This document shows positions 1-12,285 of a stretch of 64,000 nucleotides of DNA, one piece after another. The notes beneath the pieces were generated by a model. That model was given only the letters and a program-made list of their open reading frames with translations. It made no database searches and was not told the origin of the DNA. Source of the DNA: Cephalopachus bancanus (taxonomy: Eukaryota > Chordata > Mammalia > Primates > Tarsiidae); contig JAPVLO010000570.1 in the NCBI GenBank assembly GCA_027257055.1, positions 1,130,001-1,194,000 of the forward strand. Reading direction: 5' to 3'. A program made the position numbers and the translations under genes. Each line of letters starts with the position of its first letter. Positions within the stretch are counted from its first letter, which is position 1.

Positions 1-50
1 GTTTCTGCATTGCAAAGGAAACAATCAATAAATTAAAAAAGCAGTGTACA
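1..50 (+). mobile_element. Old L1 ORF2 fragment, left part
   Basis: This is the 5' part of an old, diverged L1. The remainder resumes at about 613, and the two parts are separated by a younger L1 3' end. The text resembles the ORF2 C-terminal coding region just before the usual 'fragment for inserted element' segment. The call rests mainly on how well the sequence continues across the insertion. Confidence 0.55.
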
Positions 51-612
51 CACTTCTGCACTGTTGGAGGGTGCATAAACTTGTACAACCTCTGTGGAAA
101 ACAATGTGGTGATTCCTAAAAGATCTAAAAATCAACTTCCATATGACTGTGCAATCCCCCTTCTGGGAATATACCCAGAGGAACTCAAATCACTCTTTGA
201 AAAAGATACCTGCACATGCATGTTTATTGCAGCATCATTCAAATAGCAAAAACATGGAACCAACTGTGCTTCCCATTGAAAGAGGACTGGATAAAAAAAT
301 GTGATACATATGCATGATGGAATATTACAGAACCACAAAGAAGGACAAAATTATGAACTTTGCAGCAACCTGGATGGACTTAGAGTCTATAATACTTAGT
401 GATCTACCACAGAAACAAATAACTCAGTACCACATGCTCTCACTCATAAGGGGACCTTGAACAATTACCATAATACTATAAGAAAGAGCTTGGCAGTAGT
501 GGGAAACTGCCAGGGGAGGGTAGGCACACCTTATCGACAATGGTACCAGCATAATGACCATTTTTATACTTGACTCTGAATTGTACCTCACATCATTAAA
601 ATAAAAATAATG
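51..612 (+). mobile_element. Young L1 3' end, 5'-truncated
   Basis: The last part of ORF2 (broken) and the 3' UTR of a young L1 match the 3' ends at 58450-59050 and 36440-37090, including the purine-rich stretch around 510-530. The element ends in an A-rich tail near 600-612. The flanks read aaaagcagtgta (left) and aaaagcaatgta (right, near 613-625). That fits a 12-bp target duplication with one mismatch and places the insertion inside the older L1. Confidence 0.85.
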
Positions 613-1205
613 GTAAATAATAATTTTTTAAAAGCAATGTATAAATGGGGGAAATATTTGCCAGTCATGTATCAGATAAAGTGTTAATATTCAAAACATA
701 TAAAGAACTCTCACACTCTAATATTTAAAAATAAAACAAAACAACCTGATTTTTAAAATCAGCAAAGAACATGAATAAACATTATTACAAAAGGAAATAC
801 AAATGACCAACAAGGAAATAAAAAGGTGCTCAAAATCACTAATCATTAGAGACATCGAGAGATACAAATCAGAGACACAGAGACACCAACTTATATCTGT
901 TATGATGACTAGTATCAAAAAGAGAAGTGATAAATATGGATGAGAAAGTGGGAAAAAAAGCATGTATGCTGTTGGTGGTAATGTAAAGAGGCACAACCAT
1001 TAGGAACAACACTATTAAGTTGCTTCAAAAAAATTAAAAATAGAACTACCATATAATCCGTCAATCTCACTTCTGGGTGTCTAGCCAAAGAAAATGAAAT
1101 CAGTATCTCAGTTACTCGTTCTCCATGCACGTTGTGGCATTTGTCACAGTAACCAAGATATGGAAGTAACCTAAATGTCCATGATGGATACACAAATAAG
1201 AAATG
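613..1205 (+). mobile_element. Old L1 ORF2/3' fragment, right part
   Basis: This continues the old L1 from 1-50. It reads through the segments that usually encode the C-terminal ORF2 region (the passage about residual cells, 'interaction' region and final helices), with many stops. It ends without a poly-A tail near 1205. Confidence 0.75.
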
Positions 1206-1826
1206 TTTAAGGCATATTTCTTATTTTTATGATGCCATACTTTAACTGGCATTACATGTTGTATAAGTAAAACGTTTTATGAACGCAATCTAACACATGA
1301 TTTTGATTAGGACCTACCAGGTACTCATGTAATATTTCCCTTGATAGCTAATTATACAAATGTTTTAGCCTTGAAAGATACCCATTTTATTGAGGGAATG
1401 GAAAATCAATATTTTCATGCAGATAAAGAAAGGATGCAATCAAAATGGTTCTTTAGCATCATACTGAAAAATTACCCAGGTGATGGCATTTTCAGTTTTT
1501 ATGGTGTCTTTGGTAATACAGACATTAATAAAGCACTTGGAAAGGAGGCTGACTATATAGCAATGGTCCAACTCTGTTTAATTCGATAAAGTAGAGCTTC
1601 AATATCTCATTCCAGTTTTCTTACAGGTTAATTATATTGAGAAGCCTGAATGCAGCCAGTTGAAGACTTTGATAGGCTCTAAATGCACTTTTTGTTAGAG
1701 ATTATATCTCACAGAGTATCAACAGAATTCATATGAAGTGTTAAATGTTGCTTTTATCTATAAAACATTTGAGATAATTTTTATTATTAGCATCGGATTT
1801 TTTTTTTACATTTCCTCATAAGATTT
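1206..1826. other. AT-rich stretch, no feature recognised
   Basis: I see no gene or identifiable repeat. A short open frame at 1341-1589 has no recognisable domain and no splice-site context, so I do not call it a gene. Confidence 0.5.
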
Positions 1827-2415
1827 TTATTTTATTTTAAAGATGTGGGGTACAATTCAGGGTTAGGTATACAAACATTGATTATGTAAGTACCCTTGTT
1901 GATGAGGTATGCCCTCCCTCCCCTAGCAGTTTCCCTCAGCCGCCAATCCCACCCCCCTTCCGTGACATTTTCCCATTACTGCCAAACGCTTTATTATAGT
2001 ATTATAATTGTTCAAGTTCCACTTATGAGTGAGAGCATATGATACTCTGTTCTTTGTTTCTGTGATAGATCACTGAGTATGACCGACTCCCAATCCATCT
2101 AAGTTGCTGTGACGTCCATGTATTTGTCCTTCTTTATGGCTGCATAATATTCCATTGTGTATATGTACCACATTTTTTATCCAGTCCAGCTTTGATGGGC
2201 AACATGATTGGTTCCATGTTTTTGCTATTGTGAATAGAGCTGCAACAAACATACATGTACAGGTATCATTTTTGTAGAGTGATTTGAGTTCCTCCGGGTA
2301 TATTCCCAACAGGGGAATGCTGGATCATATGGAAGGTCAATTTCTAGTTCTTTCAGAAATCACCACACTGTCTTCCAAAGAGTTTGCACTAGTTTGGATT
2401 CCCACCAGCAGTGAT
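1827..2415 (-). mobile_element. L1 3' end, 5'-truncated
   Basis: This is the reverse complement of an L1 3' UTR and ORF2 C-terminus. The T-rich tail lies on the left (1827-1845), then a pyrimidine-rich stretch (1905-1965, the purine-rich 3' UTR seen from the other strand), then the ORF2 end. It matches 59150-59760 and 45630-46220 in the same orientation. Confidence 0.85.
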
Positions 2416-2529
2416 TTGTGATATAGTAAATTAATTTACTTTACAGTTGTCTACAATTCTGCAGCAATCATAGTACATATTTGTGAATTCTTGTGAAGTG
2501 AGAAAATATAACTTGGAAATACAATTTTA

Positions 2530-2765
2530 TATAAAGATTTTATTTTTTAAAGTTTTTAAAGTTTTAGATTCACAGCAACATTTTATGGAAAGTACAGAGA
2601 CTGTTTATATACCCACACATAGGCATAGCCTTCTCTACCGTCAACATTTCTTGAGTGAAATATTTGTTGCTATCGATGAACTGACATAAACACATCACTA
2701 TCACCAAAAGTCTATAACTTGTATTAGGGTTCATTTTTGGACCTGCACTGATAATTTTTAAAACT
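2530..2765 (-). mobile_element. Old L1M-type 3' UTR fragment
   Basis: The text matches the old mammalian L1 3' UTR type also seen at 7110-7340 on the same strand, with the same order of phrases in both copies. It carries no coding sequence. Confidence 0.6.
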
Positions 2766-2829
2766 ATTTTCTAAAAAGTTAACGTATTTTATGTAACTTT
2801 ATATTTTTAAACAATTAATTATTTCTTAC

Positions 2830-3115
2830 TTTTTTTTTTTTGAGTTAGAGTCTCACTCTGCCGCCCAGACTGGAGTGCAGTGGCTTCTCCCAGCCATTGC
2901 AACCTCGACCTGCTGGGCTCTGGCGATCCTTCTGCCTCAGCCTTCCAAGTAGCCGGAATTACAGGCATGCGCTACCATGCCCGGCTGATTTTTTTATTTA
3001 TTGTAGAGATGAGGTCTCGCTGCCCAGGCGGGTCTCGAACCCGCGGGCAGAGGTAATCCACTCACCTCAGCCTCCCAAAGGCGCGGGATTACAGGCTGAG
3101 CCACCGAGCCCGGCT
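2830..3115 (-). mobile_element. Alu, lineage-specific dimeric type
   Basis: This is a complete Alu in reverse: poly-T head at 2830-2841, right arm, A-rich linker, left arm. The Pol III B-box region at 3028-3044 forms a perfect 5-bp stem with a 7-nt loop like a tRNA T-arm. The flanking duplication tcttactttt (about 2824 and 3114) marks the insertion. Confidence 0.95.
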
Positions 3116-3204
3116 CTTACTTTTAATGTAGTAAATCTGGTGGCGTCCTATACACACACTTGTCAGTTTTCAAGCATTCTCACAAGTCCTTGAATACCCT
3201 GTAG

Positions 3205-3470
3205 GCTACAATAAACAGTCATTTCACTGCGATTCTGTTTCAGGTACTGTTCTTAGGTTTCACATATATTAATTTACTTAACATTCACGACCTAAGAAGG
3301 TAGGACCATAACTGCTCCAATTTTACAGAAGAGAAGACTAAGATGTAAGTAATATACTCAAGATCATACAGCTAGTAAATTGCACAACTTGATTCGAATC
3401 AAAACAGCTTAAATTGCAAGTCTATGCTCTTTCCCCCCACTCGGCTGTGCTTTTCTAAGCACTCTGGTTG
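3205..3470 (-). mobile_element. MIR SINE, reverse orientation
   Basis: This resembles the reverse complement of MIR. It has the conserved core (gaggaaactgag-like text around 3330-3350), the passage about a tested 'cacagctagtaa' (3366-3378) and the downstream tRNA-related part. It is strongly diverged, as expected of this old family. Confidence 0.7.
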
Positions 3471-6400
3471 TGATGCCTAATCATAACAGAATATTTTTCT
3501 GTGCTTTCTCACACTGAGCATTTGTCAGTGTCAGAATATGTTTGGTAGTAACTCTGTCTTCATTCAAGGAGGATTACTTTAATTTTTTAACAAAGGAACT
3601 TTCTGAACACACAAGCATTTTTAAAAAAATGTACATGTAAATATTTACACATAGCTGAAAACAACATAGCATATTGTGACAACTAGTTTAGGAATGCTTA
3701 CCAGTTATAGTCTTCGACTGTAATGACATTCGAACTTCCTTGATTTTTTAGTAACCTTGTCTGGGCCAACATGTGGGCACTGTTACACAGAAAGTTTCTT
3801 TGCCTAGATATAACAAAGGTTTTTTTTATTGAAAAAGCGTTAGGATATATAACATAAAGAAAGCTGCTGTGTCAAACTTACTTTCTCACTTTATTTTGCA
3901 ATTATGGTGATACTAATCAAAGATATGGAGTTCTTGAATGTCAACTTCCCTATGTTTCCTCCTGAGAAGAATAATCGGCCTCTACATCTGTTCATGCTTT
4001 ATATTTTTATAAAATACTTTTGAAACTGAATAATTTCTTTTTCTTTTCTTGAGTACTCTGTGAATATCTCAAGGTCTTTTTGTTTTGTGCTGTTTTAAAA
4101 TTCCTTTTAACCCCAATGATTTTGAACATAGTAGGTGGCTGATGATATGCACTAAGTTTGGTTTAATGGTTTATTTGTTTTAGTTTAACATATCTCCCTG
4201 CATACTTTCTTCTAAGAAAATGATAATAATGTCTGTTACCAAGGATTTAATATAACACTATTACCTTATATTTATTTAGCTAAATATGATTTGTACTGTT
4301 AGTTCACCTATGTTCTCACCTGATTCTTCCAATAACTCTAAGTAGACAAAGAAAAGAAAAATATCCCACATTTTAGTGTAAGAGCTTTGAAAAAGAAAAA
4401 TCCCAAATTTTGTCCTTTTCAGTATGATTACAGGCCTAGATCATGCTTAATGACAAATATACTTACCAATACATGGCACACATAGTGTCATTAATTAACA
4501 CAAAGTTGGTCTTAAGTTCATTAAACATTTGAACACATTTCAAAGGATTTATAAAGTTTCAGAGTTTGCTTTGAAATCAAGATATATAATTTTTAGAGTA
4601 CAGATTAACATTTTTATTTTCTGTAGCTTAGTATAATTTTATTCATTCAACTAGAATAGCACATGCAAGTACATACAGTATAAGTGTACATGTGTTCAAT
4701 TTGATGAGACTGGTCCTAAGTGCTATCTGTGGCAATGTTAAGCTTTGAAGTATCAGGAAATGAGTCTGGAAACATATTGGAGCTTATTTTTAAAATTATT
4801 TTCATGACATACAATTAATTTGTATTTGATTTTATAGGCAAAAGTAGTCATAAGTTTTTAAGCAAGGAAGAGGTGAGAAGAGAGGATTTGAAGATGACTG
4901 ATGTTCATAGCCTGGGCCACAGAAAATCATTAACTTTGATAAACAATATAGAAAGAGGACTAGAAGCATCATGGAAGACTGCAATTCATTACCATGACAT
5001 TCAAATAAAAGACAAACCATGCTGGCATTGATCGTCCATTACTGTTTCTGTTATGCAGTGGAAGGCGTAACTATGCATTATTGTAGTCAACTAAGTACAT
5101 GCACATTTTTAACCAATTATATTATTCGAAATAAGGCTCAATGTCAAAATTTGCACAATGTCAAAAATTAAAACTATAAAACTCAAACTTTGGAATTATT
5201 GTTCCTGTAACACATTAAATTCTTGCTATTAACATTGATCCTATTTCCTTACTTCACATATTGAAAATTCGGTGATAAGAAAGCCTTAATTAGTGGATCA
5301 AATTGCCTTTGCTTGGCTAATCATATATTGTTTATCAACCCTGTACATTAGTTGATAAAGCAAGAGAGGTTTATTCTTGTTGCAAAACAAAAAGTTTTGA
5401 CAGCCATTAAAGTATGGTTAGCATACTAAAGTTGTCAAATGCCTCACCTCACACACATATGCAACTATAAAAATATGGATATGCTAATTTGCTTAACTGT
5501 AGTAATATTTTCACAATGTATATCAAAATATCATGTTGTATTTTTTTATATTTGTTTTATTAAAAAGAATTTGGGAAAATATTTTGCTGTTAGGCCATAT
5601 TAAATTGCTAATATTTGACTGCTCTTGACATATAAAAATGACATCACATATAGTTTAATCATAACTCTTACTTTTGTATGTAGCATATATTTGGATTTCT
5701 AGTGATACTGTTCATCTTATAAAATTGGCCATCTTAATTAAGCAACTATTAAATAACTGTTTTATTACTTGTTAGAAGGTAAGTTCAGCTACTTATCAGA
5801 CTTTGCCAATGGCTTACTTTATTTTCATTTTGAAGATATTATGCAAGTATCCAAAATGTCTAGAACAAAAATGGCTAAGCAACTGGCAAATCTGTTAATT
5901 TCAGTAACATATCATGCAGCACTTAAATTTGTCCATATGAAAACTCAGAAATGCCATGTTTTTTATTGTTATTAAATGTGCAATAATGTTTGGTTCGTAT
6001 CTAGCACCAGTAGGCTAACACCGATTTTTAATTTTTTAGACCCAACTCTATGCTTCATTTGCATATGTTTGCATGTTTCATCAAAACATAAAGTATACTC
6101 TTATATTATAAAGGAGTATTAAAACCGTGATTTTAATTTTTAATATTAGAAAACAAATGTTAGATGTTAAAAGAGGATGTCTCAGCCATCTACTAGTAAA
6201 CACTGTTGGATGAATGTTACCAAATGACCAATTTGAGCAGCAGAAACTCCAAAAAGTAGAGAATCTTCTACTAATAATGCCCATATTTGTACTACTCTAA
6301 AAACCTCAGTTTTAAGATGCATTATTGAGCTAATAATAGCTTTAATGGCAGAAAAGGAACACTGTATTAAATGTGTAAATCTATTGTGTTATCATGATTC

Positions 6401-6985
6401 CAGAAACATTGAAATGTGAAAAAGCATGCATGTTATAATAAAAAAAAAAAGTGGTTTCCTTTTCTGGGCCAGTTGGAAGTTTTTTCAGCAGCTTACAGGA
6501 GTGAGAAACACTGATTTACAAGCACACAATATGAGATATCAACATAAATACAAACTACAATAAAAGAATGAGAAATCTTTTCATTGCTTTTATATATAAC
6601 ACTGTCATTGAATAAGTACAAAACTGTGCATTTTGCTATGGTTATATTTACTTCAACTCCCACACAACTTTTCTGTTTGATATTGATATTTACATTCAGC
6701 TTAAGAAAAATAAATTTAGCTTATTATTATGTACTCACATTAGGGAATAATTTCAAAAGAAATAGTTTAACGTCTATAAAGAAATAATACTATTTTCCAG
6801 CCTCCATAAGGATAGAGGCTTTTACATATGTGGGTCACAATGTCTCACAGGACTCCAGTCTATGGATTTAAGTTTATGGTAGATAGAAAAAAAAAAGGTT
6901 AATTTCTTACCACAACATAATACTTATATATATTTATTCATTTATACATTTATATATAGTCACACAAACCCGTAGATTTTATTTT
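3471..6985. other. Long AT-rich stretch without recognised genes
   Basis: About 3.5 kb has no exon-like open frame and no young repeat. The exception is a possible L1 3'-tail relic at about 5475-5560 (similar text recurs at 13385-13480). Short ATG frames at 5769-5975 and 6584-6787 lack any known domain. A small perfect hairpin lies at 5331-5359. This is the most nearly single-copy DNA in the window and could hold conserved noncoding sequence. Confidence 0.5.
5331..5359. repeat. Perfect 9-bp hairpin
   Basis: tttatcaac at 5331-5339 and gttgataaa at 5351-5359 are exact reverse complements separated by 11 nt. They sit in AT-rich DNA with a homeodomain-like TTAATTAG just upstream (5286-5293). No function is assigned. 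Confidence 0.5.
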
Positions 6986-6989
6986 CATA

Positions 6990-7340
6990 GCTATTTTAAG
7001 TTTATGGAAATTTTGAGCAGAATACACAAAAATTATCTCGCACCCTGCTCCACTGTACAATTTCCCTTATTAACATTTTGCATTAATGTGGTACTTTTTT
7101 TTTGCAGATGGTGAGTAACATTTTAATAAATTTTACTCTTTACAGAAGTTTTAGGGTCAGGGCAAAAATGAGCATAAATACAGACTTCTGCAATATCAAC
7201 ATCCTATACCACTGTGGCACATTTGTAGCAATCAATGAACCTATACTGACATTTTAATATCACCCAAAGTAAACACTTTATATTAAGATTCACTCTTAGT
7301 TTTGTACATTCTGTGGGTTTGAACAAATAAATAATGAAAT
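6990..7340 (-). mobile_element. Old L1M-type 3' UTR, two overlapping pieces
   Basis: Two successive pieces (about 6990-7110 and 7111-7340) both resemble the same old L1 3' UTR segment found at 2530-2765. This suggests two adjacent or nested 3' ends, or an internal duplication. It carries no coding sequence. Confidence 0.55.
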
Positions 7341-7539
7341 GAAATTCTAAAGTAATGGGGTTTAAGATATCAACTGATTAGATGAGGTCTACCTACATTA
7401 TGGATGGTAATCCACTTTACTCAAAGTCTACTGACAAATAATATTCTCATTAAAAATCTAAACATTTAAGATCATCTAAAATAATGTTTTATCAAATATC
7501 TAGCTACTATGGCCTAATCAAGTCGATATGCAAAATTAG

Positions 7540-9345
7540 CTGTCACACTTCCCTGAAAACCACTGATATCTATACTATTACTATAGTTTTTTTCCTTTCC
7601 AAAATGTCATATAGTGAGATTCATAGAGTATGCTGCCTTTTCAGAGTGGATTTTTTCACTTAACAATAAGTTTAACATGCCTCCATGCCATTTTGTGGCT
7701 TGCCAGCTTTTTTAAAAAATCTTTTATGTCTTTATCTTTTATGCTTGTGTCCTTTTACTGTGGTAAAAAACATATACTATAAATGTAGTCCCACATTTTA
7801 AGTATATAGCACAGCATTGGTAACTATATGCACAGTGTTGTACAACAGATCTGTAAGTCTTTTCCATCTTTTTTGACTGGAACTCTATATTAAACGAGCA
7901 ACAGTCCACCATTTCTCTCTCCATCCAGCCCTTGAAAACCACCATTCTACTTTCTGTATCTCTGAGTTTGATTACTTTAGATACTTCATATAAGTGTAAT
8001 AATGTCACGTATACTATTTGTGATTGACTTATTTTACTTTGTCTTCAAGGTTCATCCATGTTGTAGAATATTATAGGAATTTTTTTCATTTTTAAAGCTG
8101 AGTAACATTCAATTGTATACATATACCGTACTTTATTCACCTTTTAATCTATTGATCGACATTTAGGTTATTTCCACATTTTGTCTATTGTGACTAATGT
8201 TTCAATGGCATGGTTGTGCAAACAACTTTTTGAGATCCTGTTTTCAATTATTTTGAAAGTATACCCAGAAGTGAAATTGCTGGAGCACATGATGGTTCTT
8301 TTTTTAATTTTTTGAGGAACCTCCATACTGTTTTTCATAGCAACTGCACCATTTTATAATCACAATGACAGGGCAGAAGGGTTTCACTTTTTCCACAACT
8401 TCACCAACATTTATTTTCTGTTTTTTTGAGAGTGGACAACCTAACAGGTGTGAGATAATACCTCTTTTTGGTTTTGATTTGTTTTTCCCTGATGTTTCAT
8501 AATACCAAACATCTTGAGCACTTTTTATATGCTTCTTATTCATTTGTATGCCTTCGTTGGAGAAATACCTGTTCCAGTCCTTTGCCCACTTTTAATCAAG
8601 TTGCTTTTTAGTTACTGGCTTATAGGAGTTCTTTGTATAGTCTGGATATTAACTCCTTACCCAATATATGATTTTAAAGTATTTTCTCACATTTCATAGA
8701 TTGCTTTTCTTTTTTTAAGGTTGGTCACATCCTTTGTTGCACAAAAATGTTTAAGTTTGTAGTAGTTTGAATTGTTTATTTTTGTTTTTGTTGTCTGCAC
8801 TTTTTGTGTAATAAGCAAGAAACAATTGCCCATTCCAATGACATGAAGATTTCTCTTGTGCTATCTTCTAGGAGTTTTACACTTTCAAGTTTTATGTTTT
8901 TGTACGTGGTATGAGATAAGCAGTTTTCCCAGTACAATTTGTTGGACACTATTTTTTCCCCTGTTAAATGCTTCTTCCACCTTTGCTAATGATCGTCTAA
9001 TCATATAAACAAAGATTTAATTTTAGTCTATTTTATTTAATCATTCCATATGACTGTCTTTATGTAAGTACTACAATGCTTTAATTACTGTAGTTTTGTA
9101 ATTTATTTTAAAATCTGGAAGTGTGAGGTCTTTAGCTTTGTTGGCTTTTTCAAGATGTCTTGGTTATTTGAGATTATTTGAGACTTCATATTCATTTTTT
9201 AAGTTTCTGCAAAATGACTTTTTGTCTCAGAATTACCTAGTTTATACTGTACATGAATCAATCAATGTTTTTTGGTTATGATGTATATTTTCTATTTGCT
9301 TATTACTTTATGTTTATCCTGTTGGCATAGAGATACTGTACCACT
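7540..9345 (-). mobile_element. Old L1M element, 3' UTR and ORF2 remnant
   Basis: This is the reverse complement of an old L1. The 3' UTR runs from about 7540, followed by decayed ORF2 C-terminal coding sequence from about 8040 to 9345. Wording and order parallel the old L1 at 41590-42960 on the same strand. All frames are broken by stops. Short open frames such as 7739-8008 and 8304-8543 are chance remnants. Confidence 0.75.
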
Positions 9346-9420
9346 TATAGATAGATCATAGATATAGGTAGATGATAGATAGATAGATGATAGAGAGATA
9401 GATAGATAGATAGGTGGATG
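9346..9420. repeat. Imperfect (GATA)n tetranucleotide repeat
   Basis: Runs of tagatagata are interrupted by atgatag and gagagata units. The array abuts the 5' limit of the old L1. Confidence 0.9.
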
Positions 9421-9759
9421 ATGTTAGATAGTTTTTGCTTTCACGCTGGGGGCTTTAGTACATCTGAAATTTATTTCCATTTATAATTGAGAAGTAACTG
9501 TCTATTTTTATATATAGATGATGAAATGTTACAGAATCATTTGTTAAATAGTTTCCTGTATCATTAGGAATAGCTCTAGGTTAGAGTTAAAACTATTCCA
9601 AATCTGATAACAAAGGTACCTTCTTTCCTAGAAATATTTGGTCATTGCCATCCTTCACCCCTTGATCAACATTCCCATATCTTTGCACAGTCTTCTTTTA
9701 AATAATGTCAATATATTCAAACGGATTACTATTCTTTCTTATTTTAATTAGTTGTTATC

Positions 9760-9848
9760 AGACTTTGGTATGTATTGGAATCACCTGGAGGACTCATTGA
9801 ATCATCTGAAATAAAGGGCACCATTCTTAGAAATTCCAATTGTGTGGA
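9760..9848 (-). mobile_element. MER5-like DNA transposon, left part
   Basis: The text around ggaatcacctggaggactc resembles the MER5 (hAT-Charlie non-autonomous) terminal region. The matching other end appears at 10372-10475, so the element seems to be split by the insert at 9849-10371. Confidence 0.55.
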
Positions 9849-10371
9849 TATTAATTATCTATTGCTGCATTAAATATTGCCTCAAAACTTAGCAGCTTAA
9901 ATCAATAAACATTTATTATCTTACATGAATTATGTGAGTCAGGAATCCAAGAGCTGGTTTATTGAGTGCTTTTAAAGGTAAGGAAATCAAGAACAGCTTG
10001 GCTGGGTGTGTCCCTCCTAAAGTTTCAGTCAAGCTGTTGACTAGGGTTACAGTCATCCAAAGAGGTGTTGTTGCCAGATATTTCATTCACACAAGACTGT
10101 TGGCAGAAATATTGAGTATTTTGCAGAATGGTGCTTTCCATGAGTTGTTTGTGTTTCCTTGTGATATGACAGCTGGCATTCCTCCAAGTGAGCAATCCAA
10201 ATGAGAGCAAAAAGAAAATTCAGTGCCTATTATGATATAGTCTCTGTAGTCATACACTATCACTTCTACTTTTCATTTATTTGTTAGAAGTCAGTCACAC
10301 AATCTGACAAATATTTAAGGGTAGAGGAAGTAAGGAGTAGCAGAGAATCTGTGGATATATTTTAAGCCACC
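9849..10371 (+). mobile_element. Old interspersed repeat, family not assigned
   Basis: The opening (attaattatctattgctgc at about 9848-9868) and the following phrases are familiar from a common old mammalian repeat that I cannot name safely. It interrupts the MER5-like element. Open frames at 9962-10204 and 10025-10210 lie inside it and show no protein similarity that I recognise. Confidence 0.5.
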
Positions 10372-10475
10372 ACAGTGGTTCAGGGATGGAACTTGAATAT
10401 TTGAATTTTTTAAAAGCTTACAAGTGATGTTAATACTGTAACTTCAAATCACACTTTGAATAGTAGAACCTTAGG
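10372..10475 (-). mobile_element. MER5-like DNA transposon, right part
   Basis: This continues the element from 9760-9848. The phrase aagtgatgttaatactg and the closing cacactttgaatagtagaacc resemble the opposite MER5 terminus. Confidence 0.5.
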
Positions 10476-10779
10476 TTATTTTGCACATATTCATTACATG
10501 CAACTCTTACAGTTAATCCTCAAAAGTCAGCCTTTAATCTCTAATTTCCTAGTTCACTTATTCCTGCTTACATCTTAAATATTGTTTTCTTAAGCCTATA
10601 TCTTCTTCTCTGTTTTCACTACTTTGGTTAATGTCATTGTTACTAGTTTCCCAAAGAACTTTCTTGTCTCTAGTTGTTTATTCCTTCAGTTTTGTAGTTA
10701 CACTGCCAACGTTGATTTTCTAAAATATTGTTCTACTCATCCCTAATCGATGACCTTGCTATAATCAGTTTAAGACAAA

Positions 10780-10955
10780 GGATCATGTATTTTGAGTCAG
10801 AAAAACTATTTCCCTTTCCACCATACTATGCGACCTCTAAGCCTCAGCTTCTTCACCTCCAAAGTGGGAATATCCATGCTGATTTCCAAAGATTATGGTG
10901 AATATCAAATAACATAATATCTGTTAACAAGCTTAGCACAATGTTTGGTGGGTAT
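10780..10955 (+). mobile_element. MIR SINE fragment
   Basis: The sequence runs in MIR order: a passage like 'gagtcagaaaaact', then 'cctcagcttcttcacctccaaagtggg', then 'agcttagcacaatgtttgg'. The core is diverged. Confidence 0.55.
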
Positions 10956-11411
10956 TTCCTCTTCTCTTTCTTTTTAATTAAAAAAATGATATCTTTTAAA
11001 TGGATAGAGAAAGACAGTAAATTTAGAAATGCAAAGTAAAAGCAGAGAAATGTATTACTCAAATGTCACAAAAATGCAAAATAACTTATGAAGGATATTA
11101 ATAAAATTGAGTTAACTAAGCAAGCTTTGCGAAATAACAAAAAAAAATTTGAAAAGGTGTGTGCATATGATTGTAATTAAATGCCTTTTCCAGATGTCAT
11201 AGGAAAATAAAGATGAAGGTTAGTCAGCTACAAATTAATGGAAATTAATGTCATATGATTAGATTTTTAATTAAAAGGTCTTTGAACATTTTTAAGTGGT
11301 GAATTTCTCCTATTCTTATTATGTGCAATAAGAAGTTCACAATTCATAAAAGTAACATTTAAAAATTAGATTAATTCACAAAAATGTCCCAAAAGATAAG
11401 AAAGTAGATAG
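10956..11411. other. AT-rich stretch, no feature recognised
   Basis: No gene and no identifiable repeat is visible. Confidence 0.4.
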
Positions 11412-11650
11412 TAGAATTGTTTAAAACCAGAAGTTTGAGACCAGCCTTGACAACATAGCAAAGCCATGTTACTACAAAACATTTTTAAAATTAGCTAAGC
11501 ATGGTGTCACATGCCTGTAGTTCCAGCTATAGGAGAGGGCATGATTTGAGTCCAGGTGTTCATGTCTGTAGTGAACTGTGATGATGTGACTGCATTCCAA
11601 CCTGAGCAACAGAGTGGGATTCTGCCTCTAAAAAAATTAAAAAAGCAAAA
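11412..11650 (+). mobile_element. Old Alu (AluJ-like), 5'-truncated
   Basis: This is a diverged Alu beginning inside the left arm (gtttgagaccagcc at about 11434) and running through both arms to an A-rich tail. It lacks the lineage-specific changes of the young Alus in the window, so it predates that subfamily. Confidence 0.8.
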
Positions 11651-11986
11651 AAAAAAAACAACGACAAAGTTATCTTCTTCATAAAAAAATACTAGCAGGG
11701 AAAATAAAACATTAGAATTTCAAGTAGCATAAAGTGTGTTTTAGGAGGTTTTAAGATAGCAACTCATTTAAGATAGATCTTTCCTTTCTTAATTGTGAAG
11801 AGTTATGCAAAAAAAGTTGAATTGCAAGATGTAAATAGGTAGATAGGTAGACTTCTCACAATTTTTGAAGAACTATAACAAATATGAAGGATACCAGAAT
11901 GTGATAAGTAAAGACCAAGAAAAAAGAATATCTATATGCTGTTGCTAGGACTGTAAATTAGTTCACCTGTTATGAAAAACAGTGTG

Positions 11987-12285
11987 GCCGGGCTTGGTGG
12001 CTCAGCCTGTAATCCCGTGCCTTTGGGAGGCCGAGGTGAGTGGATTGCCTGAGACCGCGGGTTCGAGACCCGCCTGGGCAGCAAGACTTCATCTCTACAA
12101 TAAAGCAAAAAATCAGCCGGGTGTGGTAGCACATGCCTGTAATTCCGGCTACTCGGAAGGCTGAGGCGGAAGGATCGCCAGAGCCCAGCAGGTGAAGCTG
12201 GGGTGGCTGGGAGCAGCTACTGCACTCCATTCTGGGCAACCGAGTGATACTCCAATTCAAAAAAAAAAGAAAAAGAAAAACAAAA
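11987..12285 (+). mobile_element. Alu, lineage-specific dimeric type
   Basis: This is a complete dimer with the T-arm-like B box (gcgggttcgagacccgc form) and an A-rich tail. The 14-bp target duplication gaaaaacagtgtgg at 11973-11986 and 12286-12299 is exact. The host site is an older L1. Confidence 0.95.

Noticed and set aside
1341..1589. 82-codon plus-strand frame as an exon.
   Set aside because: No domain, no splice signals checked convincingly, and codon use like the AT-rich background.
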